From Rhodococcus sovatensis (GTDB lineage Bacteria > Actinomycetota > Actinomycetes > Mycobacteriales > Mycobacteriaceae), in assembly GCF_037327425.1 (NCBI RefSeq), contig NZ_CP147846.1, positions 3,844,001-3,908,000 on the forward strand: a stretch of DNA of 64,000 bases, given 5' to 3'. Below are positions 40,110-47,502 of the stretch, piece by piece. The position numbers and the translations under genes were made by a program. Position 1 is the first letter of the stretch. The number at the start of each line of letters is the position of its first letter. Under the pieces are notes generated by a model. It did not search any database. It was given only the letters and a program-made list of their open reading frames with translations, and was not told the origin of the DNA.

Positions 40110-41024
40110 CTAGTGATATCGGCGTAGAACGCCTCGCAGCCCCGCCCCGAAGGGAGACCTCCGGGGCGGGGGTTCGGGAGCGGGGGCGGCAAGCGCACGG
40201 GCAACCGCGTCGCTCAGTTCCTTGCACGTCGAATACCGGTCCCCTGGGTCCTTCGCCAACGCTGTCGCGACGACCCCGTTCAGCCCCTTCCTCAGCGTCG
40301 TTCGACGCTCGGTCACCACGGGAGGAGATGCGTTGAGGTGAGCATCCGTGATCGCCAGCGCGGTCGACAACGGGTAGGGCGGCTTTCCGGTGAGCAGTTC
40401 CACCAGCGTCGCTCCGAGCGCATAGATATCCGTCGCCGCCGTCAGCGTCTCCCCTCTCAGCAACTCGGGGGCGGCGTATCGAATGGACGCCATGACGGTC
40501 CCACCAGTCGCGAGCGGCGTCGAATCGTCGAGTAGCCTCGCAATACCCCAGTCGGACAACAGGACCTGCTCGTATCCGTCCGGCCGCGCTTCGGTGCTGA
40601 TCAGAATATTCGACGGCTTCACATCACGGTGAAGAATGCCGCACGAGTGGGCGTAATCGAGCCCCTTTGCCACTTCGCTGATGATGCGGGCTGCACGGAC
40701 CGGCTCCAACGCGATCTGTCCCCGCGCCACCAAACGTGCTGCGCTGTAACCCTCGACGTAGTGCATCGACATCCACAACTGGCCTTCGCACTCTCCGTGC
40801 GCGTGCACCGACACGATGTTCGGATGGTGCAGCCTCCCCGCGATCTCGGCTTCGCCGACGAACTTGGCTCGAAGCCGTTCGCTCTGCGAGGCTTCACTGT
40901 TGAGGATTTTGAGCGTCTCACGGCCCGCAACCAGGTACACCTCGCTCATGCCGCCTACCCCGAGCAGACGCTCGACGGTGTACCCGGCGAAGGAATCACC
41001 CGGCACCAGGCGGCCGCGCGTCAC
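40110..41024 (-). CDS. Soluble serine/threonine protein kinase
   Basis: Hanks-type kinase: glycine loop GVGGMSEVY (22-30), ATP lysine at Lys39 (GRETLKIL), catalytic loop HRDVKPSN (132-139), and magnesium loop SDWG (157-160), where the usual DFG is DWG. APE is present (YAAPELLRG), with DIYALGATLVELLTG after it. At 304 residues it has only the kinase domain and a short proline/arginine-rich tail (residues about 277-304), with no membrane helix or sensor domain. The glycine loop has the usual actinobacterial GGM form. Targets are unknown. It is divergent from the BCCT transporter gene, whose osmotic role might be linked, but this is only context. Confidence 0.9.
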   Translation of the reverse strand: MTRGRLVPGDSFAGYTVERLLGVGGMSEVYLVAGRETLKILNSEASQSERLRAKFVGEAEIAGRLHHPNIVSVHAHGECEGQLWMSMHYVEGYSAARLVARGQIALEPVRAARIISEVAKGLDYAHSCGILHRDVKPSNILISTEARPDGYEQVLLSDWGIARLLDDSTPLATGGTVMASIRYAAPELLRGETLTAATDIYALGATLVELLTGKPPYPLSTALAITDAHLNASPPVVTERRTTLRKGLNGVVATALAKDPGDRYSTCKELSDAVARALAAPAPEPPPRRSPFGAGLRGVLRRYH

Positions 41025-41282
41025 GGTAAGACCGGTATACGTGGTTGCCGCACGAAGAAAACAGTAGTGGGAGGACAGTCCGTCAGCGACTCGTGCGATT
41101 CACCGGGTTCGCATGCATACGGTAGGTCGGCTACGGTTATCCATGGCACTTGACCATATACAGCGAAAAGTACGAGAACCGAAAGTGGTCGGCCCGGCAC
41201 GGTCGCCGCACCTCGAACCGAGTGGCCAAGCGTCGGCCGCCGCCCACGATTCGCATACGAAATTGTGAGGACGGAAGCGCCA
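41025..41282. other. Divergent promoter region (kinase / BCCT transporter)
   Basis: 258 bp without a supported gene. It should hold both promoters. GAGGACGGAAG directly before the GTG at 41283 serves as ribosome-binding site for the transporter. Confidence 0.5.
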
Positions 41283-43178
41283 GTGAGTTCAGAAAAGAAG
41301 CCCAACGCAGTCAAGGAAGCGTGGGCTGGCCTTCGTAAGCCAGTTTTCATCCCAGCGTCCATCATCATCTTCGCGATGATCGCGTTCTCCGTCATCTTCG
41401 CGAGAACAGCCGAAGGCGCCTTCGAATCGCTCAACGCCGCAATCACCGATGGTGTCGGGTGGTGGTACATCCTCAGCGCAACCGGGTTCGTGGTCTTCGC
41501 CATCTACTGCGGCGTGAGTCGTGTCGGCAATATCCGGCTCGGTCGCGACGACGAGAAGCCTGAATTCGGAGTGCTGTCGTGGTTCGCGATGCTGTTCAGC
41601 GCAGGCATGGGCATCGGTCTGGTGTTCTACGGCGTTGCCGAGCCTCTGTCGCATTATGTCGTTCCGCCTGAGGCCGGGGGTGTCGCAGGGTCGACCGATC
41701 CCGCTGCCAATCAGGCGATGGAGCTGACACTCTTCCACTGGGGTCTGCATGCGTGGGCCATCTACGTCGTCGTCGGACTCGGCCTTGCCTACATGACCTA
41801 CCGCAAGGGACGTCCGCTCTCCATCCGCTGGCTTCTCGAGCCACTGCTGGGACGTAAGCGGATCGAAGGTCCGATCGGACACGCGATCGACACCATCGCA
41901 ATTGTCGGTACGTTGTTCGGCGTCGCTACCTCGCTCGGATTCGGCGTCCAGCAGATTTCTGCAGGACTGGAGTACCTCGGGTGGGTCGATACCAACAACT
42001 GGTCCACTGTCATTCTCATTGTGTTCGTGACCGGCCTCGCGACGTTCTCCGTTGTGTCCGGTGTCTCCAAGGGACTCAAGTGGCTGTCCAATATCAACAT
42101 GGGGATGGCTGCAGGCCTTGCGCTGTTCGTCCTGATTCTCGGACCGACGCTGTTTCTCCTGCAGTCCTGGGTTCAGAACCTCGGCGGTTATGCCCAAGCG
42201 CTCCCCGAGCTGATGCTGCGCACCTCGCCCTTCTCCGACGACGGCTGGGCCGGTTCTTGGACCATCTTCTACTGGGGATGGTGGATGAGCTGGGCGCCGT
42301 TCGTCGGCATGTTCATCGCCCGTATCTCGCGCGGTCGCACCATTCGCGAGTTCGTGTTCGGCGTGCTTCTGGCACCGACCGTCATCGGCTCACTGTGGTT
42401 CACCATCTTCGGTGACGCCGGCATTCTCCGGCAGCGCGAACAGGGTGACATGCTCGTCGACGGAGCAGTCGATACCAACACCAGCCTCTTCCAGCTGCTC
42501 GACGGGCTCCCGCTGGGGATCATCACCAGCGTGCTGGCCATTCTGGTCATCGTGTTCTTCTTCGTGACGTCGTCGGACTCGGGTTCGCTCGTCATCGACA
42601 TCCTCTCCACCGGAGGCGATCTCGATACCCCGAAGATCACTCGGATGTATTGGTCGGTTCTCGAAGGCGTCGTCGCAGCGATTCTGCTTCTGATCGGCGG
42701 GGCCGGCTCTCTCACTGCCCTGCAGACGATGTCGATCGCGACGGCTGTACCCTTCTCGATCATTCTGGTATTGGCCTGTGTGTCCATGCTCAAGGCGTTC
42801 CGCTACGACGTCGCGACGACGCCACGTTACGTACGGGTCACCCAGACCTCGACGGCGACCGATTCCGAAGAACCCGTCGACATTCCGTCGACGACGTCGG
42901 GCGAAGCCGTTCGAACCCCCAAACGCTTTCGGGGAGCTGGGATCTCGTCGACGTTCGCAGGCCTGAGTCCGTCACGGGTGGGAGTCCCCGAGTCCAACGA
43001 GGGCGACGTTGTGCTCGCGGTGCACGAGGTGCACAGCGAGTCGCTGGAAGTGCATCCGGAGACCGGAGAAGTCGAGTACTCGGCGAGCAGCGGACCTGTG
43101 GATCCGCTGGGCGGAGAGGTGTTCGACACCCAGGAGTTCGCGGATTCCCATGAGGGACAAACGCACCCGAACTCGTAG
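41283..43178 (+). CDS. BCCT-family betaine/choline-type transporter (BetP-like)
   Basis: Sodium- or proton-coupled uptake of trimethylammonium compounds such as glycine betaine, for osmotic protection. Twelve membrane segments are evident. The family signature WWMSWAPFVGMFIARISRGR lies mid-protein, and GMGIGLVFYGVAEPL at about residues 104-118 is the betaine-binding stretch. The GTG at 41283 (SSEKKPNAVKEAW) is chosen for its Shine-Dalgarno run. About 110 hydrophilic residues follow the last helix (from about 520). In BetP such a tail senses osmotic state, but this one is acidic rather than basic, so its role is uncertain. A terminator follows at 43199. Confidence 0.93.
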   Translation: MSSEKKPNAVKEAWAGLRKPVFIPASIIIFAMIAFSVIFARTAEGAFESLNAAITDGVGWWYILSATGFVVFAIYCGVSRVGNIRLGRDDEKPEFGVLSWFAMLFSAGMGIGLVFYGVAEPLSHYVVPPEAGGVAGSTDPAANQAMELTLFHWGLHAWAIYVVVGLGLAYMTYRKGRPLSIRWLLEPLLGRKRIEGPIGHAIDTIAIVGTLFGVATSLGFGVQQISAGLEYLGWVDTNNWSTVILIVFVTGLATFSVVSGVSKGLKWLSNINMGMAAGLALFVLILGPTLFLLQSWVQNLGGYAQALPELMLRTSPFSDDGWAGSWTIFYWGWWMSWAPFVGMFIARISRGRTIREFVFGVLLAPTVIGSLWFTIFGDAGILRQREQGDMLVDGAVDTNTSLFQLLDGLPLGIITSVLAILVIVFFFVTSSDSGSLVIDILSTGGDLDTPKITRMYWSVLEGVVAAILLLIGGAGSLTALQTMSIATAVPFSIILVLACVSMLKAFRYDVATTPRYVRVTQTSTATDSEEPVDIPSTTSGEAVRTPKRFRGAGISSTFAGLSPSRVGVPESNEGDVVLAVHEVHSESLEVHPETGEVEYSASSGPVDPLGGEVFDTQEFADSHEGQTHPNS

Positions 43179-43198
43179 AGGCACCGAGTAAGTAGACG

Positions 43199-43226
43199 AA
43201 GGGGTCCGGCGCATGCCGGGCCCCTT
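43199..43226. terminator. Bidirectional terminator (BCCT / HxlR genes)
   Basis: AAGGGG-TCCGGC/GCCGGG-CCCCTT stem with a GCAT loop, ending in TTTT. It lies between the two convergent genes. Confidence 0.85.
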
Positions 43227-43227
43227 T

Positions 43228-43563
43228 TCAGGTCTCGGCCAGGTTTGTCTCTGCCCAGATGGACAGTTCATGTAGAGCCGGCAGCAGCGCGCTTCCAGAC
43301 CGCGTCAACCGATACTCGACGGAGATCGGCGGCCCCTCGTCCACGTTCCGTTCCACGAGGCCGGCACGCGTGAGCTCCCCCAGCCTCTCGGACAGAACCG
43401 AATCACTGATGCCTGCCACCGACCGCCGCAGCTGCGAGAAGCCTGTAGGGCCGTTCATGAGCGTCGCGAGGATGATCCCGTTCCATCGTTTGCCCAAGAA
43501 TTTGAAGGCGCGGGCAAGCGCACCGTCGCACGCGCGCACGTCATGCACTTCACCGCTCGCCAT
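43228..43563 (-). CDS. HxlR-family transcriptional regulator
   Basis: A winged helix-turn-helix of the HxlR type: FKFLGKRWNGIILATLMNGP, then FSQLRRSVAGISDSVLSERL and the wing VDEGPPISVEYRLTRSG. The 111 residues run from the ATG at 43563, preferred over the one at 43572, which leaves no room for a ribosome-binding site. These regulators usually sense reactive electrophiles or quinones and control a divergent gene, here the DoxX-family protein. The intergenic dyad CGAAGTG...CACTTCG is its likely operator. The conserved N-terminal cysteine is present (VRACDGAL), which could be a redox sensor. Confidence 0.88.
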   Translation of the reverse strand: MASGEVHDVRACDGALARAFKFLGKRWNGIILATLMNGPTGFSQLRRSVAGISDSVLSERLGELTRAGLVERNVDEGPPISVEYRLTRSGSALLPALHELSIWAETNLAET

Positions 43564-43577
43564 ACGCACCATCCTAC

Positions 43578-43607
43578 CGAAGTGCTACTGTCTGACGTGT
43601 CACTTCG
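43578..43607. promoter_or_regulatory. Candidate HxlR operator dyad
   Basis: CGAAGTG and its complement CACTTCG, 16 bp apart, lie between the divergent HxlR and DoxX genes. Spacing and position suit a dimeric winged-helix regulator. Confidence 0.5.
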
Positions 43608-43644
43608 TTTTTGCTAGCGACTTCAGAAAAGAGCACTGACTGCC

Positions 43645-43995
43645 ATGTTCGTTGCAACCGTGATCGTTTCGATCTTCCTGGCATTCGCGCTCGCGATGTC
43701 GGCTGTAGGCAAGCTGACCAAGAGTGATTCCGTCATCCCTGGCATGGAAAAAGTCGGCGTACCCGCTGACAAGATCCCCGTCCTCGCGTACCTCGAAATC
43801 GCTGGTGCGATCGGACTCGCGGTCGGCCTCTTCTGGTGGCCTATCGGTGTCGCGGCAGCCATCGGAGTGATTCTGTACTTCGTCGGTGCCGTCATCGCAC
43901 ACCTGCGGGTCAAGGACATTTCCGGCATCGGCCCGGCGGCATTCCTCGCTGTCATCGCAATCGCCGCGCTCGTTCTACGCCTGCTGACCGTCTGA
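43645..43995 (+). CDS. DoxX-family membrane protein
   Basis: 116 residues with four predicted membrane helices (MFVATVIVSIFLAFALAMSA, IPVLAYLEIAGAIGLAVGLF, VAAAIGVILYFVGAVIAHL, IAIAALVLRLLTV). The AVGKL segment after TM1 and the ILYFVGAVIAHLRV part are typical of DoxX/DoxD-like proteins. Members are linked to redox balance or quinone metabolism, the function of most is unproven. It is divergent from an HxlR regulator, a common pairing, and its end overlaps that of the convergent DJ-1 gene by about 20 bp. Confidence 0.85.
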   Translation: MFVATVIVSIFLAFALAMSAVGKLTKSDSVIPGMEKVGVPADKIPVLAYLEIAGAIGLAVGLFWWPIGVAAAIGVILYFVGAVIAHLRVKDISGIGPAAFLAVIAIAALVLRLLTV

Positions 43996-44580
43996 CCAGT
44001 CGTACTGCATCTGCCGCGCGGTGAGCGTCGCAACCTCGGCGCTCACCAACCGCGCAACCAGATGAAGGGCGAGATCGAGGCCGGCACTGATGCCGGCCGA
44101 CGTCGCGATGTCACCGTGATCGAGGTACCGAACGTCTTCGCGGACGTCGAGTTGCGGCCACTGGCGTCGGAGATCGTCGATGTCTTCCCAATGCGTCGTC
44201 ACCGGTCGCGAATCCAGAACCCCAGCCTGGGCAAGCAAGAATGCACCGGTACACACCGATCCAATCAATTCTGTTGTCGTAGAGCGTCTCTCGATCCAGG
44301 AGATCACCGGGGCATTCGCCGACACTCCACCGACGACGCCCCCGGGCACCAGGACGACGTCGTAGTGACGCTCGTCCGCGATCGTGGTGTCGACCGCGAT
44401 TCGCATACCCCCTCGCGCGCGGACAGGGCCCTCGTCGATGCCGACCAGCACGACGTCGAAAGCTGGTTCCCCGCCGCTCTTCGTCGTGACTCGGTTCGCC
44501 ACCGAGAAGACCTCGAAAGGTCCACAGGCGTCGAGAACCTCGACGTCGTCGAACAGCAGAATCGCCAGCGAGCGCGTCAT
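43975..44580 (-). CDS. DJ-1/PfpI-family protein
   Basis: A 201-residue cysteine-nucleophile fold: LAILLFDDVEVLDACGPFEV at the N-terminus and the nucleophile elbow GSVCTGAFLLAQAG. Acidic residues at the start (Asp/Glu in DDVEVLDACGPFE) would support the cysteine. The VTTHWEDIDDLRRQWPQ segment resembles the amidase-like domain of AraC-type regulators, but here no HTH follows, so it is a stand-alone enzyme or chaperone. Isocyanide hydratase (InhA) is one related activity, so a hydratase or glyoxalase-type role is possible. The ATG at 44580 fits the domain start. It overlaps the DoxX gene tail to tail. Confidence 0.82.
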   Translation of the reverse strand: MTRSLAILLFDDVEVLDACGPFEVFSVANRVTTKSGGEPAFDVVLVGIDEGPVRARGGMRIAVDTTIADERHYDVVLVPGGVVGGVSANAPVISWIERRSTTTELIGSVCTGAFLLAQAGVLDSRPVTTHWEDIDDLRRQWPQLDVREDVRYLDHGDIATSAGISAGLDLALHLVARLVSAEVATLTARQMQYDWSDGQQA

Positions 44581-44620
44581 ACCAGAGGATCCTAGCGGCA
44601 CCAGGTCAGCTGGGAATCGC

Positions 44621-45298
44621 TCAACTGGAGGAAGTCGACACGATGATCGGCAACATCACGGCCGCCATGACCGCGGCGTTGACGTCCTGGACCGCCTTCC
44701 GCACAGCCGCACTTGCCCATTCACCTTCGGCGATCTGCTTGGCCCGTGCCTTCGCCATCTTCTTGTCGACGCCCGGCAGAACCTTGGGCACGGCATCGAT
44801 TGCCGATACCAGGGAAATCAACGCAGATATCTCTGGCGTCGGGGTCGTACCGTCGATGATGGAGCTACCGATCCACTGACGAGCCCAGTTCTTTCGTGTC
44901 GCATCCTGGGCGGGCCAGCTGGTCGTCGGGAAGAGTCCGAGGATCTTGTCGTGCCTCTCGGTGACGAAGCCCTGCTGTGCGAGCCGAAATCCGATTTCTT
45001 TGTGCAGGTTCTTCTGCAGCTTCTCGATCGCCTTCTGCGGCTTCATCGGATTCCCCTGGCTACCGATGAGCGCGTGCGCTCGCGCGAGAAGCGGATCCGG
45101 TGGCGGTGGGCCGGACACCACCAGTCGGCCGTCCTTGACCTGCTCACCCTTGACGGTGATGCGAACCGAACCGTTCATCGCCAGTTCGAGCACCAGACCA
45201 CCGGCAAGCACGCGAGGGAATTTGGTGCTGTCGACTATCGGCTTTCCGCTGTTGTCGTCGACAAGAAGCAGGAACACGTCCTCAGCGATAAGGGTCAT
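44621..45298 (-). CDS. GPP34 (Golgi phosphoprotein 3-like) domain protein
   Basis: 225 residues. The start MTLIAEDVFLLLVDDNSGKP is the hallmark of the bacterial GPP34 family, followed by a long helical body (KAIEKLQKNLHKEIGFRLAQ). The eukaryotic relatives bind phosphatidylinositol 4-phosphate. The role of bacterial members is not established. The C-terminus is a helix of small residues (VMAAVMLPIIVS) that could touch a membrane. The gene overlaps the upstream DUF1801 gene by 4 bp and thus probably shares its transcript. Confidence 0.82.
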   Translation of the reverse strand: MTLIAEDVFLLLVDDNSGKPIVDSTKFPRVLAGGLVLELAMNGSVRITVKGEQVKDGRLVVSGPPPPDPLLARAHALIGSQGNPMKPQKAIEKLQKNLHKEIGFRLAQQGFVTERHDKILGLFPTTSWPAQDATRKNWARQWIGSSIIDGTTPTPEISALISLVSAIDAVPKVLPGVDKKMAKARAKQIAEGEWASAAVRKAVQDVNAAVMAAVMLPIIVSTSSS

Positions 45299-45714
45299 GT
45301 CCCGAGGGTACCCACGACGTAGGGGTAGGAGACCTCGATCATCTGCTCGAGGACACCGACGTCGACATCGGCAAGTGTGTTGATGTACAGACAGCCAGCG
45401 CCAGCCTTGTGCTTGCCCAGCGTGTCGAGCAGCGCCTTCGAATCCGGAGCATACGTGAGGCCGTAGACGGCGAGCGACGATTTTCTCGGCGAAAACCCCA
45501 CCGCCAGTGCATCACCCTCACGGCCGGAAGCGTAGCGGTAGTGATAGGCACCGTAGCCGACCATCGACGGGCCCCACATCACTGCGGGTTGTCCGGTTAT
45601 GCGTGCGAATGCCTCGTGTAGCGCGAGCCCGTCCGCGCGGCGCACCGGATGTTCGACGGTGTTCAGCCAGGTGAGGGCATCGACGTCGCTCGGCTCGGTC
45701 TTGTTCTTGCTCAT
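45295..45714 (-). CDS. DUF1801-domain protein
   Basis: 139 residues. WGPSMVGYGAYHYRYASGREGD and YGLTYAPDSKALLDTLGKHKAG are the typical DUF1801/YdhG-like blocks. The function is unknown; members look like small ligand-binding proteins. It overlaps GPP34 downstream, and its start lies just beyond the stop of the zinc-finger gene (45716), so the whole stretch 44621-49154 may be one transcript. Confidence 0.8.
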   Translation of the reverse strand: MSKNKTEPSDVDALTWLNTVEHPVRRADGLALHEAFARITGQPAVMWGPSMVGYGAYHYRYASGREGDALAVGFSPRKSSLAVYGLTYAPDSKALLDTLGKHKAGAGCLYINTLADVDVGVLEQMIEVSYPYVVGTLGT

Positions 45715-45715
45715 G

Positions 45716-46066
45716 TCAGTTCAGGTATCGCTGCCAGTTCGGCGGCACCAGATCCTGCGGCCCCGGAGTGGGTTGATCGAGCGGATGATGCTGCGGCGGA
45801 GCAAGATCCGGTCCGTCGTACATCTGCTCGTCGGCGTAGCTGTAGTACCAACTCTCGCCGGGCTCGAAGCTCCGGATGAACTGGTGGCCCGTGCTCTCGG
45901 CGTGCTTGCTCGCATGTTGCGACGGCGACGAATCACAGCACCCGATGTGCCCGCACTGCGCACAGCGCCGGAGGTGGAACCACCAGCCCTTGGTGTCGGT
46001 ACATTCGGAACAGCCCGACCCCGACGGTGGTACCTGGGTATCGATGCCCGGAATCGGCTCGCTCAT
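45716..46066 (-). CDS. UBP-type zinc-finger protein
   Basis: 116 residues. Metal ligands Cys19, Cys22, Cys35, Cys38, a Cys pair at 43-44 and histidines 51, 55 and 61 (QHASKHAESTGHQF) give the ubiquitin-protease-type zinc finger, with the aromatic GWWFHLRRC stretch between. In eukaryotes this fold reads the C-terminal Gly-Gly of ubiquitin. In bacteria the partner is unknown. The start (MSEPIPGIDTQ) overlaps the kinase stop as ATGA, so it is the third gene of the receiver-flavoprotein/kinase operon. The last 45 residues are proline-rich and lack the fold. Confidence 0.88.
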   Translation of the reverse strand: MSEPIPGIDTQVPPSGSGCSECTDTKGWWFHLRRCAQCGHIGCCDSSPSQHASKHAESTGHQFIRSFEPGESWYYSYADEQMYDGPDLAPPQHHPLDQPTPGPQDLVPPNWQRYLN

Positions 46067-47502
46067 CAGTCTTCCTTCACTGCAGGTTCGACGGGTAATC
46101 GGACGATGAATCTGGTGTTGCCAGGCTCTGATTCGACGTTGAGATCCCCCTGATGCTTCTTGACGACGATCCTCCACGAGATGTCCAAGCCGAGACCTGT
46201 TCCTTCACCCACCGGCTTGGTGGTGAAGAACGGCTCGAAGATTCGGGACTCGATCGCGTCGGGCACTCCGGGACCGGTGTCACAGATTTCGATCTGTACC
46301 TGCTCGTGATCGAGAACGGTACGCACGGTGAGGGTTCCGACTCCGTCCATCGCCTGAACTGCGTTGTCGATGAGATTGGTCCACACCTGGTTCAACTCGG
46401 CTGCGTAGGCGGGGATCGGCGGTACCGCTGGATCGTATTCCTTGACGACGGTGATGTCGTCCCCGATCTTCCGAGCGAGCATCACCAGTGTGCTGTCGAG
46501 CAATTCGCGAATGTCGACGGTCTGATAGGGCGCACGGTCCATCTGCGAATACTGTTTCGCAGCTCCCACGAGCGTGGACACCCGCGTCGTCGAATCGGCG
46601 ATCTCGTTCATCAACAACTCCGTTTCCACGGTGTAGTTGAGCCACCTGATCGCACCTTCGAGAGTCTTGGACTCGTCGACCGTCGCAGCCACCTTCTCGA
46701 GCCACGCCACGTCGAGGCCCGCCTGCACGAACGTCGGCGCCAAATCCCAACCACCCGCGATGTCGTGATCGTCGAACCAGTCACCGAGCTCGTCCTCCCG
46801 GTCCGACGCCTCGAGCGGCGTCAGCTTAGGTGCCTTCGCGACGAGTTCGACGGCTTCTTCCTGCAGCTCGACGAGCGAGGTGAGAGACGTGGGATCGAGC
46901 GAACCGTTCGCGATCATCTTCAGCTTCTGACGCATGTGCGCGACGCGGTCACGCAGCGCCGACGTCGCCCGAACTGCTGCTGCCGCAGGGTTGTTGAGCT
47001 CGTGGGTCAGCCCTGCCGACAACGAACCCAACGCCAGCAACCGTTCCCGCTGATCGACGATCTGCTTGGTATTGCGAGCACCGATGAACAAGCCCTCCAA
47101 CAAGTGGAGTGCCATCGGAAACCACTCTGCGACGATCTCGGCGAAGCAGTCCGCGTCGAGCACGAAGAATCGCGAAGGCTCGGTCACCCGAAGCGAACTC
47201 GGATACACCTGCGGGACCCGCTCTCGCAGATACGCCTGCCACGCACCGGCATAGACGCCGCGTTGCGAGGTCCGGCTGATCACCAGATCCTCGCCACCGG
47301 ACAGCTTGGACAGAACCAGCGAGCCTTCGATCAGCACGTAGAAGCAGGTCGCCGGCTCACCTTCGGCGAACACCGGACCCGGCTCGATGATCTCCACGTG
47401 GCCTTGCCTGCACAGTTCCTCGAGCTGATCGTCGCTCAGCTTCTCGAACAGGAAGAGTGTCTTCAGCTCCTCCGGGCTACACGAGAGCTGCGGGTCGGTC
47501 AT
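46066..47502 (-). CDS. Cytoplasmic histidine kinase with cyclic-nucleotide-binding domain
   Basis: 478 residues with no membrane helix. Residues of about 18-130 are a Crp-type sensor domain (LFEKLSDDQLEELCRQG, GEPATCFYVLIEGSLVL). The phosphoacceptor is His167 in THELNNPAAAAVR. An atypically long helical stretch follows, then the ATPase domain: N box NQVWTNLIDNAVQAM, G1 DTGPGV, F box FEPFFTTKP and G2 GTGLGLDISW. It overlaps the flavoprotein gene by ATGA (47499-47502), whose receiver domain is the likely phosphotransfer partner. The ligand of the cNMP domain cannot be predicted. Confidence 0.9.
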   Translation of the reverse strand: MTDPQLSCSPEELKTLFLFEKLSDDQLEELCRQGHVEIIEPGPVFAEGEPATCFYVLIEGSLVLSKLSGGEDLVISRTSQRGVYAGAWQAYLRERVPQVYPSSLRVTEPSRFFVLDADCFAEIVAEWFPMALHLLEGLFIGARNTKQIVDQRERLLALGSLSAGLTHELNNPAAAAVRATSALRDRVAHMRQKLKMIANGSLDPTSLTSLVELQEEAVELVAKAPKLTPLEASDREDELGDWFDDHDIAGGWDLAPTFVQAGLDVAWLEKVAATVDESKTLEGAIRWLNYTVETELLMNEIADSTTRVSTLVGAAKQYSQMDRAPYQTVDIRELLDSTLVMLARKIGDDITVVKEYDPAVPPIPAYAAELNQVWTNLIDNAVQAMDGVGTLTVRTVLDHEQVQIEICDTGPGVPDAIESRIFEPFFTTKPVGEGTGLGLDISWRIVVKKHQGDLNVESEPGNTRFIVRLPVEPAVKED

